Of a stretch of 64,000 nt of DNA, positions 48,598-59,919 are shown one piece after another. The stretch spans positions 11,739,030 through 11,803,029 of the forward strand of contig NC_068346.1 in NCBI RefSeq assembly GCF_014633365.1. The letters are read 5' to 3'. The notes under the pieces are model-generated. The model did not search any database, was not told where the DNA came from, and saw nothing but the letters and a program-made list of their open reading frames with translations. How positions within the stretch are numbered: position 1 is the first letter of the stretch; each line of letters opens with the position of its first letter. Origin of the DNA: Diospyros lotus. Lineage: Eukaryota; Streptophyta; Magnoliopsida; Ericales; Ebenaceae. Both the position numbers and the translations under genes were made by a program.

Positions 48598-49234
48598 GGT
48601 CTAACCATAATCAGCTTCTTTCCCTCCATTACCCTCCTTGCAGATTTGTCATGACCAAACCTTCTTTTCACTCTATTTCTAGTAGTTAATAGAGCTGAAC
48701 CCCATTATAATGGAAGCAAGAGAAGAAGAAAGGAAGGAAAGTTGTCCTCTCTTTCTTTTTGTCTCTCATCTATCTTTTTCTCTCTTTTTCATAAATTTTC
48801 ACGACCTAAAATTGATGGGTTAGTGAGTAACACTAATTCCAAGATAAAATTAGACTTGTCTTAAATTTTTTAAAATACAAATAAAGATAATAAACAATAA
48901 ATATCGCCAACAAATGGATGTATAACAAAAATCAAATTTTGGTATCCATCTCAATAATGTAACAGAAATAAAGTGAGAAGTTCATCCACCATGCCAAAAT
49001 CAAAATTAGAATTAATACTAAGATCTGAAATGTAGAATGACAATATAAACATGTATACCATGATAACCCAAAATAAGGTATAGAAAAATAATGTAAAGGT
49101 ACATCAGAGTATACCAAGAATTCCCAACAAAATTGTAGGACCCATGAAATATAGGCAAAAGAGACAATGAAAATGTTAAATAAGGGGGTGAATTTTATAG
49201 ACTTACCAAGTATAAGATATGTTACACCTATTAA

Positions 49235-49530
49235 GGTAGCGTTTGTTAAGATGAGTAAGATAAGGGAGTATCAAGATAGGTTTAGAATGGTTTTCGGACC
49301 AAGATATTAAATGGTTAAGATAAGGTTGAGAAATATTTCAAGATTTTTATTGAATTGTTTGTTAAATTCTTTGGAATGCATTAGAGAGTACAAACGTTAT
49401 TTTTTTTTATATGTAGGGAGCAAGATATGTTTATTTTGAGGGGATGAGAGATATGCATATTTTGAAAAATTAAGATAAAAGATCACAAGATGGTTTTTTT
49501 AAAAATGATCAGATAAGCTTAACAAATATG
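49235..49530 (+). mobile_element. MITE copy 2 (TTTGTTAAG ends)
   Basis: Begins GCGTTTGTTAAGATGAG and ends gcttaacaaatat, a short inverted repeat. The interior (ggtttagaatggttttcgga, ggaatgcattagaga) matches copy 1. Target duplication not resolved. Confidence 0.6.
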
Positions 49531-50144
49531 TTAAAAATAATAAAAGTCCAGGATGTATTCCATATTTTGATTTTTTCACCTCATATCTTGATTAATAAAT
49601 ACCTTCTGAGAGAGAATGCAGTAAGACATGGTACATGGAAAGAATTAGTATTACTATAATACAATTTAAGTTAAAATAAGTCTTACAATTTTAGTATAAA
49701 TTGAAAAATTAGAGTTGAGGGAATAATATATGAATAACAGTACAATGTCTTTTAAACTGTCCATGAGTTCGCTTAACTGCATTTCTATACCAAGTTTCAT
49801 TTTTAAGGAGTTGAAACCTAATAGTTATGTAGTAAATGGAATTTAGAAAGTAGGTGAATAAAATAAAAACAGGTCATATAACAAAGTATACGACAAACTA
49901 ATAGAATTAAGTAAATATATAATACTAATATGACGACATATAATGCCAAGAGAATCAAAGAAAATTGCGTAGAATTCTAAAGGAATACACTTTTAAAGGT
50001 ATTTGTAATTTTTTTATTTTAATTTGGTGTAACATTTTTAAGTGAGTCAATATCACCATCTTTCGGAAAAGAATTGATGAAAAATATTTCTATAAACCAA
50101 TAGTTCTCTTACTGTAACCCAAATCCATTTTGCATTAAATAAGC

Positions 50145-50266
50145 GGCCCAATACCCAAGTCAATGGGCCCCCAGTCCAGTTATAACAGAAACCCTAATCC
50201 GCATCCGTCGTCGTTTCCTACGGAACCACGCAACGGCCAATTTTGGCGGTAAATTAACCCAACGGC
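50145..50266 (+). promoter_or_regulatory. RBR proximal promoter: site II, telo-box, E2F-like, MSA-like
   Basis: Two site II words (GGCCCA 50145-50150; TGGGCC 50164-50169), a telo-box AAACCCTAA (50189-50197), an E2F-like TTTTGGCGGTAAA (50241-50253), and an AACGG core in cccaacggcg (50257-50266) close to the M-specific activator consensus. These motifs are known from promoters of dividing-cell plant genes; the transcription start is not determined. Confidence 0.55.
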
Positions 50267-50348
50267 GTGACGTGTCAGATGTCACGTATGCATGGTAGGC
50301 ATGCCATGGGTTATCATTGTCATCATCACATGCCATGTTATGTTGTTT

Positions 50349-50356
50349 TTTCCCGC
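50349..50356 (+). promoter_or_regulatory. E2F binding site upstream of RBR
   Basis: TTTCCCGC exactly matches the plant E2F consensus TTTSSCGC and continues as TTTCCCGCGC. It lies 430 bp upstream of the RBR start codon, in promoter or early leader. E2F control of RBR transcription is established in plants, so the site fits a feedback loop. Confidence 0.75.
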
Positions 50357-50515
50357 GCGACTACACGGATAGATTCCCCAGAACGAAGAAAGAAAGGAGG
50401 GCAAAAGATAGAGAGAGAAACCAAACCACACAGCGAAGGAACGAGGGAGGAAGAGAGAGAGAGAAGTAAAGATAAAGGCGGAGTAGGGTTTCGTTTGTGG
50501 ATTCTTCTTCTGGCG

Positions 50516-50681
50516 GTAAGCAGTTCGAAGCTCGAACTCCTGATTTGGTTCCCCGATTGGCGTTTCTAGGGTTTTCTTTTCGGCGGATCTGACCGATTAG
50601 TGAAGCGGAATCGTAGATCTGCCTTTTTTTCTCGTGTCCAAAATCGTCGGTGTTCTTTTAGTTTTGAATTTTTCGTTGCAG
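50516..50681 (+). other. Possible 5'-UTR intron of RBR
   Basis: A donor CG|GTAAGC at 50516 and an acceptor TTTCGTTGCAG ending at 50681 bracket a T-rich segment ahead of the start codon. A second candidate acceptor (ttcccgcag) ends at 50773. No transcript evidence is available here. Confidence 0.35.
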
Positions 50682-50785
50682 CGTGCCAGTTCTTGCCTAA
50701 TTTTGTTGCACTTGTTAATCGAGTAACGTTCACCATCAGCTTAGGGTTTGGTTTCGCCTTGTGATTCCCGCAGCTTTCGCTCCGT

Positions 50786-53700
50786 ATGAGTCCGCATGCT
50801 TTAAATATGGAAGATACCAAGCCACCGGGTTCAGTCCCTGCCGCCGACAATTCCGTCTCAAACGATGGAGGGGCACCTTCCAGCGATGCTCGATTTGCTG
50901 ATTTTTGCAAGGTCGTTCCTTTTTTCTTTGCTTATTCTTGGGGTCTGTTTCTTTCTTTGACGCTTCTTCTTTTTTCTATTTAATTCTTCTTCTTGCGAGT
51001 GTATTTATTCCTCAGTTGCTTACTGTATTTTTTATTCCCGATAATATTCCGTTTTACTTGTGTGCAACTCGTCTTGTCAAGGTTATTGTGGACTTTCAAT
51101 TTCTTTGCTTTGAGGAAGTTTCTTCTTTCTTGACAATGAGATGTGATTGCAGACTGGGCTCTCTTTAAACGAGAAAATTTGCACAGAAGCTATGGAGCTG
51201 TTTAACAAAACCAAACACCTTCTATCTGCAACTATGTCTGCCATTGGCACTGGAACGGTACGTACCCTTGTCTACCAAACTGTTTTTACCTTTTATGCTG
51301 GTCAATTGTAGGTAACTTATGTACAATTAAATAAGTTAACTGCATTGTTGCTTCAGGCAGAAGATGCAGAAAACTACTGGTTTGCGTTTGTTTTGTTTTC
51401 TGTGAAAAGATTAAGTGAGAGCAGTGCAGATGATTCAAGTCAGGGAGTTGGTGAAAATGGACTCACCTTATGTCATATACTGAGAGTTGCAAAACTGAAG
51501 TATGCTTCTCTTATTCCCTTATTGTAGTCAGTTTTTATAATCTTGCTTTTTTAATTCTATTTTTCTATCCTTCTTTTTACAGCATTGTGGATTTTTTTAA
51601 AGAACTACCTCAGTTTATTATCAAGGCTGGTCCAATTTTAAGTAACCAATATGGTGCAGATTGGGTTAAGAGACTAGAGGTACCTGTTGAATTTGAAGTT
51701 TAAGTCTTTCAGAAGGTCATACCTTTGCGGTTGTTATTCTTTTATTATAAAATTCTTGTTTAGATTTGGATAGTTTAAGTTAGTGCATATATTGATTTTT
51801 TTTATTTAACCTTTTGAGAAAGACAAAATCTGGTGAATTAAAAACAATTAAGAATAAAAAAAATATTTTTTTTATGGAACACATATCTCAATGTGTGGAT
51901 CATACTCTTTGTCCACTTCCAGTTCATGATTATTCTCTTTTGTCTATGACTCTCTATAATTAGAGAATTTATTTATGATCTCCTTTTTCTTCCTCCTAAC
52001 AGGACAAGGAGATGCAGGCTAATTTTGTGCATTTGAGCCTCTTAAGCAAGTTTGTACCTTTCTCATATTTCTCTGTTTATCATGTTTTACTGGCATGAGG
52101 AACAATTGGCTAATTATTTTATGCATTATATTTTCCTAGTTGCTAGCCAGTTCTAACATAAATATTCATGGCATACTGCACATCATATTGATTTAGAAAT
52201 TTCTGCCTCTCTCTCTGTTTTGCGTAGCTAAAGCAGTAAGGCAACAATTTATAAAGTATGACAATGAAAGCAATGGCAAAGCAATTTAGCCTTGCATGCA
52301 GGCATGAGTTTTTCCAATCTGATATGTGCCTGAGTGTAGTGGCAGTAATTGAATTGGAAGGGTTGTTGGTGGGATTCTCCTGCTGCAAGTTTTTAGTGGA
52401 ATAGCCTCACGAGTTAATTGCTTGGACTAGTATATGGAATGGACAGTTGTGACTAAAATTACAAAGGTGATAAAATTCTAGATGCTTTGCGTGCCAGTTC
52501 TCATAGCAGAAATTTTCATTGTATTTCCAATCATGTTGGGAGTACAAGTGATGTGTTCTAATAGTTAAGCAGGTAAAAAACAACTTGTCAAACAAATGTG
52601 TTTAGGCAATGTAAAGAATTACAATGAGAGAGTTGCAATATAAGAAAAAACAATTGGAGACGAAAACATGTGAAAATAGTTCAGTGATATTAGGCAAATG
52701 TATGAAAACCTCCTATGAATTTCTTTTATGTTAAACTAATGTAGAACAAAGTGAAGAAACTAAAAGTCATGCTTTCTGAGTGTTTTCATGCAGGCTATAG
52801 TTTTGAATAGCTTGTGTTTTCAAGATTTAGAAGGCGAACAATCATTAGTATATGGACTAAGGTTGTGAATCGTATCTCTCTTAAGATTTTATAAGACAAG
52901 ATTATTGGTCTAGTGAGTTGATGAGGGAATGTTCTGGCTGTGTTTGAAAAACTTAAGGGCAGCATTTGGTTCTTGTATATGGTTTGTGACGCCCAGGTTG
53001 ATTATTGATGGACAGATAGTGCAAATTAGATGAAGATTCAAGGTTCAGAAAGGGTGGTTTAAGATCTTCTCGTGTTTATACAATTCACAAAGTAAATTAT
53101 GAGTTCTCTTTGCTCTTGTTCTTTTCAACAGGACCCTGAGATGGGATTACTAAAAACTGGTCTTTACTTCATTATTTTTCAATTAAATAAATTTAGAAAC
53201 ATTTTGGGCCCTGAATCATTAGAATTTACAAATGGAATTTTTTTCTATGTGGTTATTATTGCATACCTTTTGAAAACGTTATTGCATTATGTAGTATCTA
53301 AATCTTGTTAGTTTGGATTGACTCTCCTTGTTCAAGACACAGTTTCTGTAAGAATTCTATGTGCCAAAGAATAAAAGAAATAATGAAAAAGAAACATTTT
53401 CTTTGAGTAGAACCTCTTCGTTAATTGTTTGTCTATATATTGGCAACTGCAAATTTAATGCATCAATTGCTTTGTTTATATGTTAGTAATTATGAATTTT
53501 ATGATGACACAAGGTATTACAAGCGTGCATTTGGGGAATTTTTTTTGGCAAGTGATTCAAAAGTTGATGAGCATTCAGCTACTGCCAATCCTACAGGCTA
53601 TGTGTCAGATTATTTTCGGTTTGGGTGGTTGTTGTTTCTAGCACTCCGTATACATGCATTCAGTCGTTTTAAGGACCTGGTTACCTGCACAAACGGCTTG

Positions 53701-56700
53701 GTTTCTATCTTGGTCAGTTTCATTCCTACATAATTGAACTATGACACTTACTAGTTCTATTTTGCTTGTTTGTTTGTCAAGAATCATAATATTTGTCTGT
53801 TGAAGTGAATGACAAAGCATTCTTGGATAACAAGAGGACATAGGGAGCAAGCCTCACATAATTCATTAAAGAATTTCATTGTATAGACTTTTGTTCTGAC
53901 ACCGAGTTTTGCTAACAGCTGAAATCTTTGACAGGCAATCTTAATTATTCATGTCCCTGTTTGCTTTAGAAATTTCACCATCCATGATTCTCCCCGGTTT
54001 GGTAATCATCTTCTTTGATTGTTTGTTCCTTTTTTGTTTATTGTTAGCATTGAATTCTTCTTTGTGTCCCTTGCTCTATTCACTCTGTATCTTCATCAGG
54101 GAATTAAAATTGGGTTGTTAATCTACTGATTTATTTACAGTTAAGAACCGCAAAGGTGTGGACCTGCTTGCATCACTTTGCAATATTTATGAGACGTCAG
54201 AGGATGAGTTGAGGACAACAATGGAAAAAACCAATGAATTATTAGCAGATATTTTGAAGAAAAATCCTTGTCCTGCAAGCGAATGCAAAAGTGAAATTCT
54301 TGAGAATATTGACACAGGTTGAGTTAAAAGTTCTGTCCTTGCATACATGCACATAACTAGATTCAACAACAATCCCAAGCACTAATCCTAGTAGGCTGGG
54401 TCAGCTACGTGAATTCTAGCTTTCCATCCATCTCTATGCATAGCTGTATTTTCTGTAAGACCATTATATATTACTAGTTATATCTACATATTTCTAGTTC
54501 ATTTATTTGTTATTCATTTTTTCCCCAAACTTTTGTTTCTTAATGCAGATGGTTTGATTTATTTTGAAGATCTACTGGAGGGCACATCACTATCCTCCAG
54601 TTTAAATATTCTAGAAAGAGATTATGCTGATGCAACAAATGGAAATTGTGGACTAGATGAGAGGGTGTTTGTTAATGATGACGATAGCTTGCTTGGTTCA
54701 GGGAGCTTGTCTGGAGGTACATTGATTATTAGTGGGGCCAAGGTATGTTTTCTATGATATGTATGTATTCTTTAGAATTCATATTGAGGTGATTAGTCAG
54801 ATTGATAGGGATTAATGAATAAAGATATATCTTTAGAAAAAAAAAAAGAAATAAAGGAACCCTAAATAAGATTAGGGGGAGGTTTATTCTATATCCAAAT
54901 AAAGTAAGATTAGAATTTATTTGATTTTTATTTTTAGATATTTGGAACTCTAGTTGAATTTCTAGTATAATTATGTCTTTTTTGGTATAAATAGAACAGT
55001 CAAGAGGAATACTCATGTTTTGATTAGTATTGAATAGATAGAATTTGGATTCTCTCCCTGTATCTTTGCATCTCTCTTGTATTTCTGCAACTTCTTTTCT
55101 ATCTCTCTCCTCATATTTCTTCTTTTTCTTCTCATCTTTTTCTCTTGTTGATTTTCTCTCAGCCCTCAATTCCAGACCATGAATTCTTAATAGTTTCTTC
55201 TTATTCTTGTAGAGGAAAATTGACTCAATAGCATCTCCAGTGAAGACAATCACAAGCCCACAGTCTCCGTACCGCTCTCCATCTTCATCTCATACAAATG
55301 GAATTGTTTGCGGTGGTAACTCCAGGATAACTGCTACACCTGTAACCACAGCAATGACAACTGCAAAGTGGCTACGGACAGTCATTTCTTCACTTCCACC
55401 AAAACCCTCACCAGAGCTAGAGCGGTTCCTTTCATCGTGTGATAGGAATGTGACCACTGATGTGATACGTAGAGCAAACATAATAATAGAGGCTATATTT
55501 CCACACAGTGGTGTGGGAGAGCGATGCATTGCTGGAAGCCTGCAATGTACAAGCCTTATGGACAGCATATGGGCTGAGCAACGAAGACAGGAAGCACTGA
55601 AATTATATTATAGGGTTCTGCAAGCAATGTGTGTAGCCGAGGCCCAGGTGCTGCATGCGAACAATTTGACGACTTTATTGACCAATGAGAGGTTCCACAG
55701 ATGTATGCTTGCCTGTTCAGCTGAACTAGTTCTTGCAACACACAAGACAGTGACAATGTTATTTCCCGCTGTGTTGGAGAGAACAGGGATTACAGCTTTT
55801 GATCTCAGCAAGGTGATAGAGAGTTTCATTAGACATGAGGAATCTCTTCCTAGGGAGTTGAGACGACATCTGAACTCCCTGGAAGAGCGGCTTCTGGAGA
55901 GCATGGTATGGGAAAAGGGATCCTCTATGTACAATTCTCTAATAGTTGCAAGACCAGCAGTTTCAGCAGAAGTAAATCATCTGGGCTTGTTAGCAGAACC
56001 AATGCCGTCATTGGATGCAATTTCCGTCCACATGAACATCTCTTGCGGAAGCTTGCCACTTGTGCCATCTTTACAGAAGAATGAAGGTTCACCAGGTAAT
56101 AACTTGCATCTTCTGATGAATCTAGTAATCTGGATCCATAATTTAGTCATATGAACTATATGACTAAGGAAGACATTCAAATGAAGTCTACTGTATTAAA
56201 CTTGTAACTATGTAATTAATTTAAGACATTGATGTGTAACCTTCACCGGATTGCATAAATATGTACTGTAATACTCTATCTGGGACCCATGCATTGGTGT
56301 TGGTCTTTATTTTGATAATGATGAAATATTTTTTCAATGAAGAAGTTGTATTGTTCTTTTTTGATAAGTAGATGTGCTGGAACGAACTTCTGTACTTGTC
56401 GTTTTCTAATTTTTGCCCCTTCTACTCATTTGGTCATTTGACTAAGATGTCTATTAAACTTATGTTTAGCAGGTCAGAATGGAGATGTCCCATCCCCAAA
56501 GAGATTGTGCACGGAATATAGAAGTGTGCTGGTTGAGAGGAGTTCATTTGCCTCACCAGTGAAGGACCGCCTTTTGGCCTTCAATAACATCAAATCAAAG
56601 TTACCACCTCCTGCTTTGCAATCTGCATTTGCCAGGTACCTTGATAACTTCAGTGTATTTCCTCCTTTAAGTAGAATTTGATAGTGGCATCAAATCAAAG

Positions 56701-58745
56701 TTCTCTTTAACTAGAATTCTGCCATTGGATTCTCATTTGCAGTCCGACAAGGCCAAATCCTGGAGCTGGAGGGGAGACGTGTGCAGAAGCTGCAATCAGT
56801 ATATTCTTTAGCAAGGTATTTTCTTGTTATTTTGTTCTTGGATTATTATTGTTATTGGTGGGTCTGCGAAGGGGAAGGTAGCCTTTTCAGGGCTTCATGC
56901 CTGTCTCTTCTTGGAATATTTCATTTAATTGTGCCATTTTGGCATTTCACGAACCTTCTATGTATGGTTTTATGATATTGTTGACAAGATGACTGCAAAC
57001 TGTCAAATGAAGAGGTTTTTGTGGTTTTGGCTAAATGTGATTGCAAAGTTGATTATTTACCATGCTTTTACAATTACTTTACACGGGATTGTGGTGTAGA
57101 TAGCCTCTTGTCCAAATTGTGCCTTTTATTTTGTTCTCTCTTTTAGTCTTTGGTTAGAGGTCTCACATTCACTGAAATATGATTTAATTTCTTGCTTGCA
57201 TCGCCCCCTGCATTTCTATTACACTTACATCTTGGAAGTTTCTTTTGCTACTTAGATTGTAAAGTTAGCTGCTGTCAGAATCAACGGAATGGTTGAAAGG
57301 CTAAAGTTATCCCAACAGATAAGAGAGTGTGTTTACTCTCTTTTTCAACGGATCCTTGGTCAGCGGACGACTCTTTTCTTTAATCGCCATATTGACCAGA
57401 TCATCCTCTGTTGTTTCTATGGAGTTGCAAAGGTTTTTCTACTAGCAAGATGTGATAATATATAGGCTATAATGTTAATCATCCTCCTTAATTTTGCATC
57501 TCATGTTTTTTCCAGATTTCTCAACTGAACCTGACTTTTAGAGAAATCATTTTCAACTATAGGAAGCAACCACACTGTAAACCTCAAGTTTTTCGTAGTG
57601 TGTTTGTTGACTGGTCATCAGTGCACCGGAATGGGGTATATTATTGTTTTATTTTCCCTTTTTAGTCCTATTTATTTTGTCGTTTTCTCCATTGGCTAAG
57701 TCTTTAAATGGTTCTGGAAGCAGAAAACCGGGCAGGAGCATGTTGATATAATTACATTTTACAATGAAATATTTATTCCTGCTGTAAAGCCAATACTGGT
57801 GGACCTTGCCTCTGTTGGAGCAGCCCAAAAAACTAACCGGAATCCAGAAACCAGCAATAGTGCGGATGGTACATTTACTTTTTTTGCTCTAACTTATGAA
57901 GAGAAACAAAAATGTTCTCTTTTTTGCTTTTGGTGCTTGTTATTTGCATTATTTTTCTTTGATCCTGTCCCTAAACCATGGCATGACAAGGTTATAATCT
58001 TCTTTTCCAATTAGGTCAATGTCCTGGATCACCTAAGATATCACCATTTCCAACTCTACCTGATATGTCACCAAGAAAAGTATCCGCAGTGCATAACGTA
58101 TATGTTTCACCATTGCGGTCATCTAAGGTATTTGTTACTTTATGAACTTTGTTAGTTTGAAATGACTTTGGCATTTTGTTTGAGTGTGAATTTGTTAAAA
58201 AATAAGAGCCCAACAAATATTTTTAATCATGGCAACTGTTTTCATCATGGATCAAGTTAGTGTCTATGGATAAAGCTCGACTGCACCGTAAAATCACTTC
58301 TTAAAAAAATTGCTCCTCCATTCTTTGGGCTCAAGTTAATGTCTCCATTTATACCTTGTAAAAATTGATGATGTTTTCCGGAGCTCATCTTTAATTATGC
58401 ATTGCAGATGGATGCTTTAATATCAAATAGCTCAAAAAGCTACTATGCTTGCGTTGGAGAGAGCACCCACGCGTACCAGAGCCCCTCTAAAGATCTTACT
58501 GCCATCAATAACCATTTGAACGGGTACGTAATTAGTAAGAACAATTTCTTTGAAGCAGGAGCCCGACTTATGGAATTTTTTATTTACCCTTGTCATGCTG
58601 CATCATCAGTAACCGGAAGCTCAGAGGCGCTCTCAAATTCGACGATGTTGATGTTGGTTTGGTTAGTGACTCTTTGGTGGCAAATAGTCTCTACCTTCAC
58701 AATGGTAGGTCAACGACTGCACCTGTGAAATCCGAACAACTTTAG
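50786..58745 (+). CDS. RBR: RETINOBLASTOMA-RELATED protein (RBR), 18 coding exons
   Basis: A nuclear pocket protein that binds E2F/DP and LxCxE proteins, represses S-phase genes and is inactivated by CDK-cyclin D phosphorylation. Exons: 50786-50911, 51153-51257, 51357-51499, 51583-51679, 52003-52049, 53514-53712, 53935-54001, 54141-54317, 54549-54742, 55213-56095, 56473-56635, 56743-56815, 57256-57432, 57516-57635, 57724-57868, 58015-58127, 58408-58523, 58610-58745. All introns are GT-AG and the joined frame is open: 3,081 nt, 1,026 aa, normal for plant RBRs (about 1,000-1,030). RB N-terminal domain (DUF3452) at about residues 80-240; pocket A about 425-625 ([20 protein letters not shown]); spacer; pocket B about 745-905 ([36 protein letters not shown]); C-terminal [16 protein letters not shown] near the end. 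Eight full CDK sites (S-P-x-K/R) lie in the linkers and C-terminus. The start is the first in-frame Met of exon 1; a second Met is at residue 8. Confidence 0.97.
54743..55212 (+). other. RBR intron 9 with LTR-like segment
   Basis: Intron 9 holds ttttttggtataaatagaac (about 54976-54995), followed by 'tattgaatagatagaatttgg' and a long pyrimidine-rich stretch (55040-55200), the order seen around the TATA box, R and U5 of plant LTRs. Clear TG/CA ends were not found, so this may be a degraded LTR or simply an AT-rich intron. Confidence 0.3.
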
Positions 58746-59467
58746 AGTCCTAATTTTGCGGTTGCTGCTGCTGCTACTTTATTTTCATATAAATCTTAGT
58801 AGTTTACTTAGCCTTTGCTTTGCTTTAATTTTATATCTGTCTGTCTGTATGCCAAGGTTGATCGGCCGGAAGGGGGTACTGTATGAGCGGTGGGTTAATG
58901 TAGAATGGCCGCCACTATCCCCTCTCGCCCTTCTCTTTCCGAGGAAGAAATGAAATGCTATATATGTATGTATGATTATATACATCTCGGAAAATGGTTT
59001 AGGGTTTTAAATTAACTAATGTTTGTGTGTTTTCGGCTTCCTGTAGTTAGAGCTTCAGTTGATAGTTGCATCAAGTTTGCTTCATGCTAAAAGTCACTTT
59101 TCACACTGAGAACAGAAAAGGATTGCTTGCACTTTATAGACAGAATAGCCTCCTTTGTCAAGCATTTCTGTTTGGTATGACAAAATATTAGTTAATACTT
59201 TTTTTTCCCCCAAAATTATTACTATTTATAAAATAATTAGTAAACTACTGCTTGGACTGAATTAATTAGGAAACTACAAGAAGTAAAAACCGCAGGTTGA
59301 ACTAGCTGGTTTTTGCTACTTTTGCTATATTGTTTACGTACAAAATTTTTATTTAATTATATTTTGACCCAGAAAATCTTTTTCCAACTCTAGATTCATT
59401 TTCTTATTTATATTTGTATTTCATAATAATTAATTGTTTTAGAGAAGGCTTTTAAAGTAACACGTTG
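58746..59467. other. RBR 3' flank and short intergenic region
   Basis: Follows the RBR stop codon; the 3' UTR probably lies in the first few hundred bases, but no single polyadenylation signal stands out. No further gene is seen before the copia LTR-like sequence. Confidence 0.45.
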
Positions 59468-59919
59468 TGTTGGATGCAATATTTTATTTAGTTTAAGAAA
59501 TAAAACATACAATTAAAAGGGGATTAAAGAAAATATCAGAATTTACAGGGATCTGAATATTTTTTAGACAAATTGTTAGTGGGTACTAACAGATGAAATG
59601 GAAAGATTTGTGTTCTAATTAGATTCTCTCACTCTAATATTGTGAGATAGTTCTCAATGAGGCTGAAACAAGTCTTAGAAAATTGAGATTACTTACTTGA
59701 TTTGATATTGAGATGGCTTTGAAAATATATGTAAATTATAATTTAATCTCTTTTCTATAAATTAGAAAAAGATTTTAGTAATCTATTCTTAAAAACTAGA
59801 ACAACTATCTCCTAAAGTTTAGGAGATAAAATTGAAATAAAATATAAATTTACAACAATTAAAACATAATTTAAATAGTTTAAGACAATCTAATTTAATT
59901 TCTTTGTAAAGCTTTCACA
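59468..59919 (-). repeat. Probable 3' LTR of the right-hand copia element
   Basis: On the minus strand it would start TGTGAAAGCTTTAC at 59919, after a purine-rich TTAAAAAGAAG, and end near ATCCAACA at 59468, about 452 bp. Placement rests on position directly after the RNase H end; the termini are uncertain. Confidence 0.4.

Larger units (their letters stand above)
47371..50140. other. AT-rich intergenic region upstream of RBR
   Basis: No coding sequence recognised. Holds two related MITE copies in inverted orientation, a CT/CA microsatellite and long AT-rich stretches. The short frames at 47274-47612 and 48932-49117 lack family features. Confidence 0.5.

Noticed and set aside
50267..50569. 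100-codon frame upstream of RBR
   Set aside because: It overlaps the E2F site and a purine-rich leader, and its start may lie above the transcription start. It could be an upstream ORF but there is no support.
52050..53513. Large RBR intron 5 examined for a nested transposon
   Set aside because: No inverted termini, target duplications or coding remains were found by eye.
55290..56180. Minus-strand frames opposite RBR exon 10
   Set aside because: Shadows of the long coding exon; no independent features.
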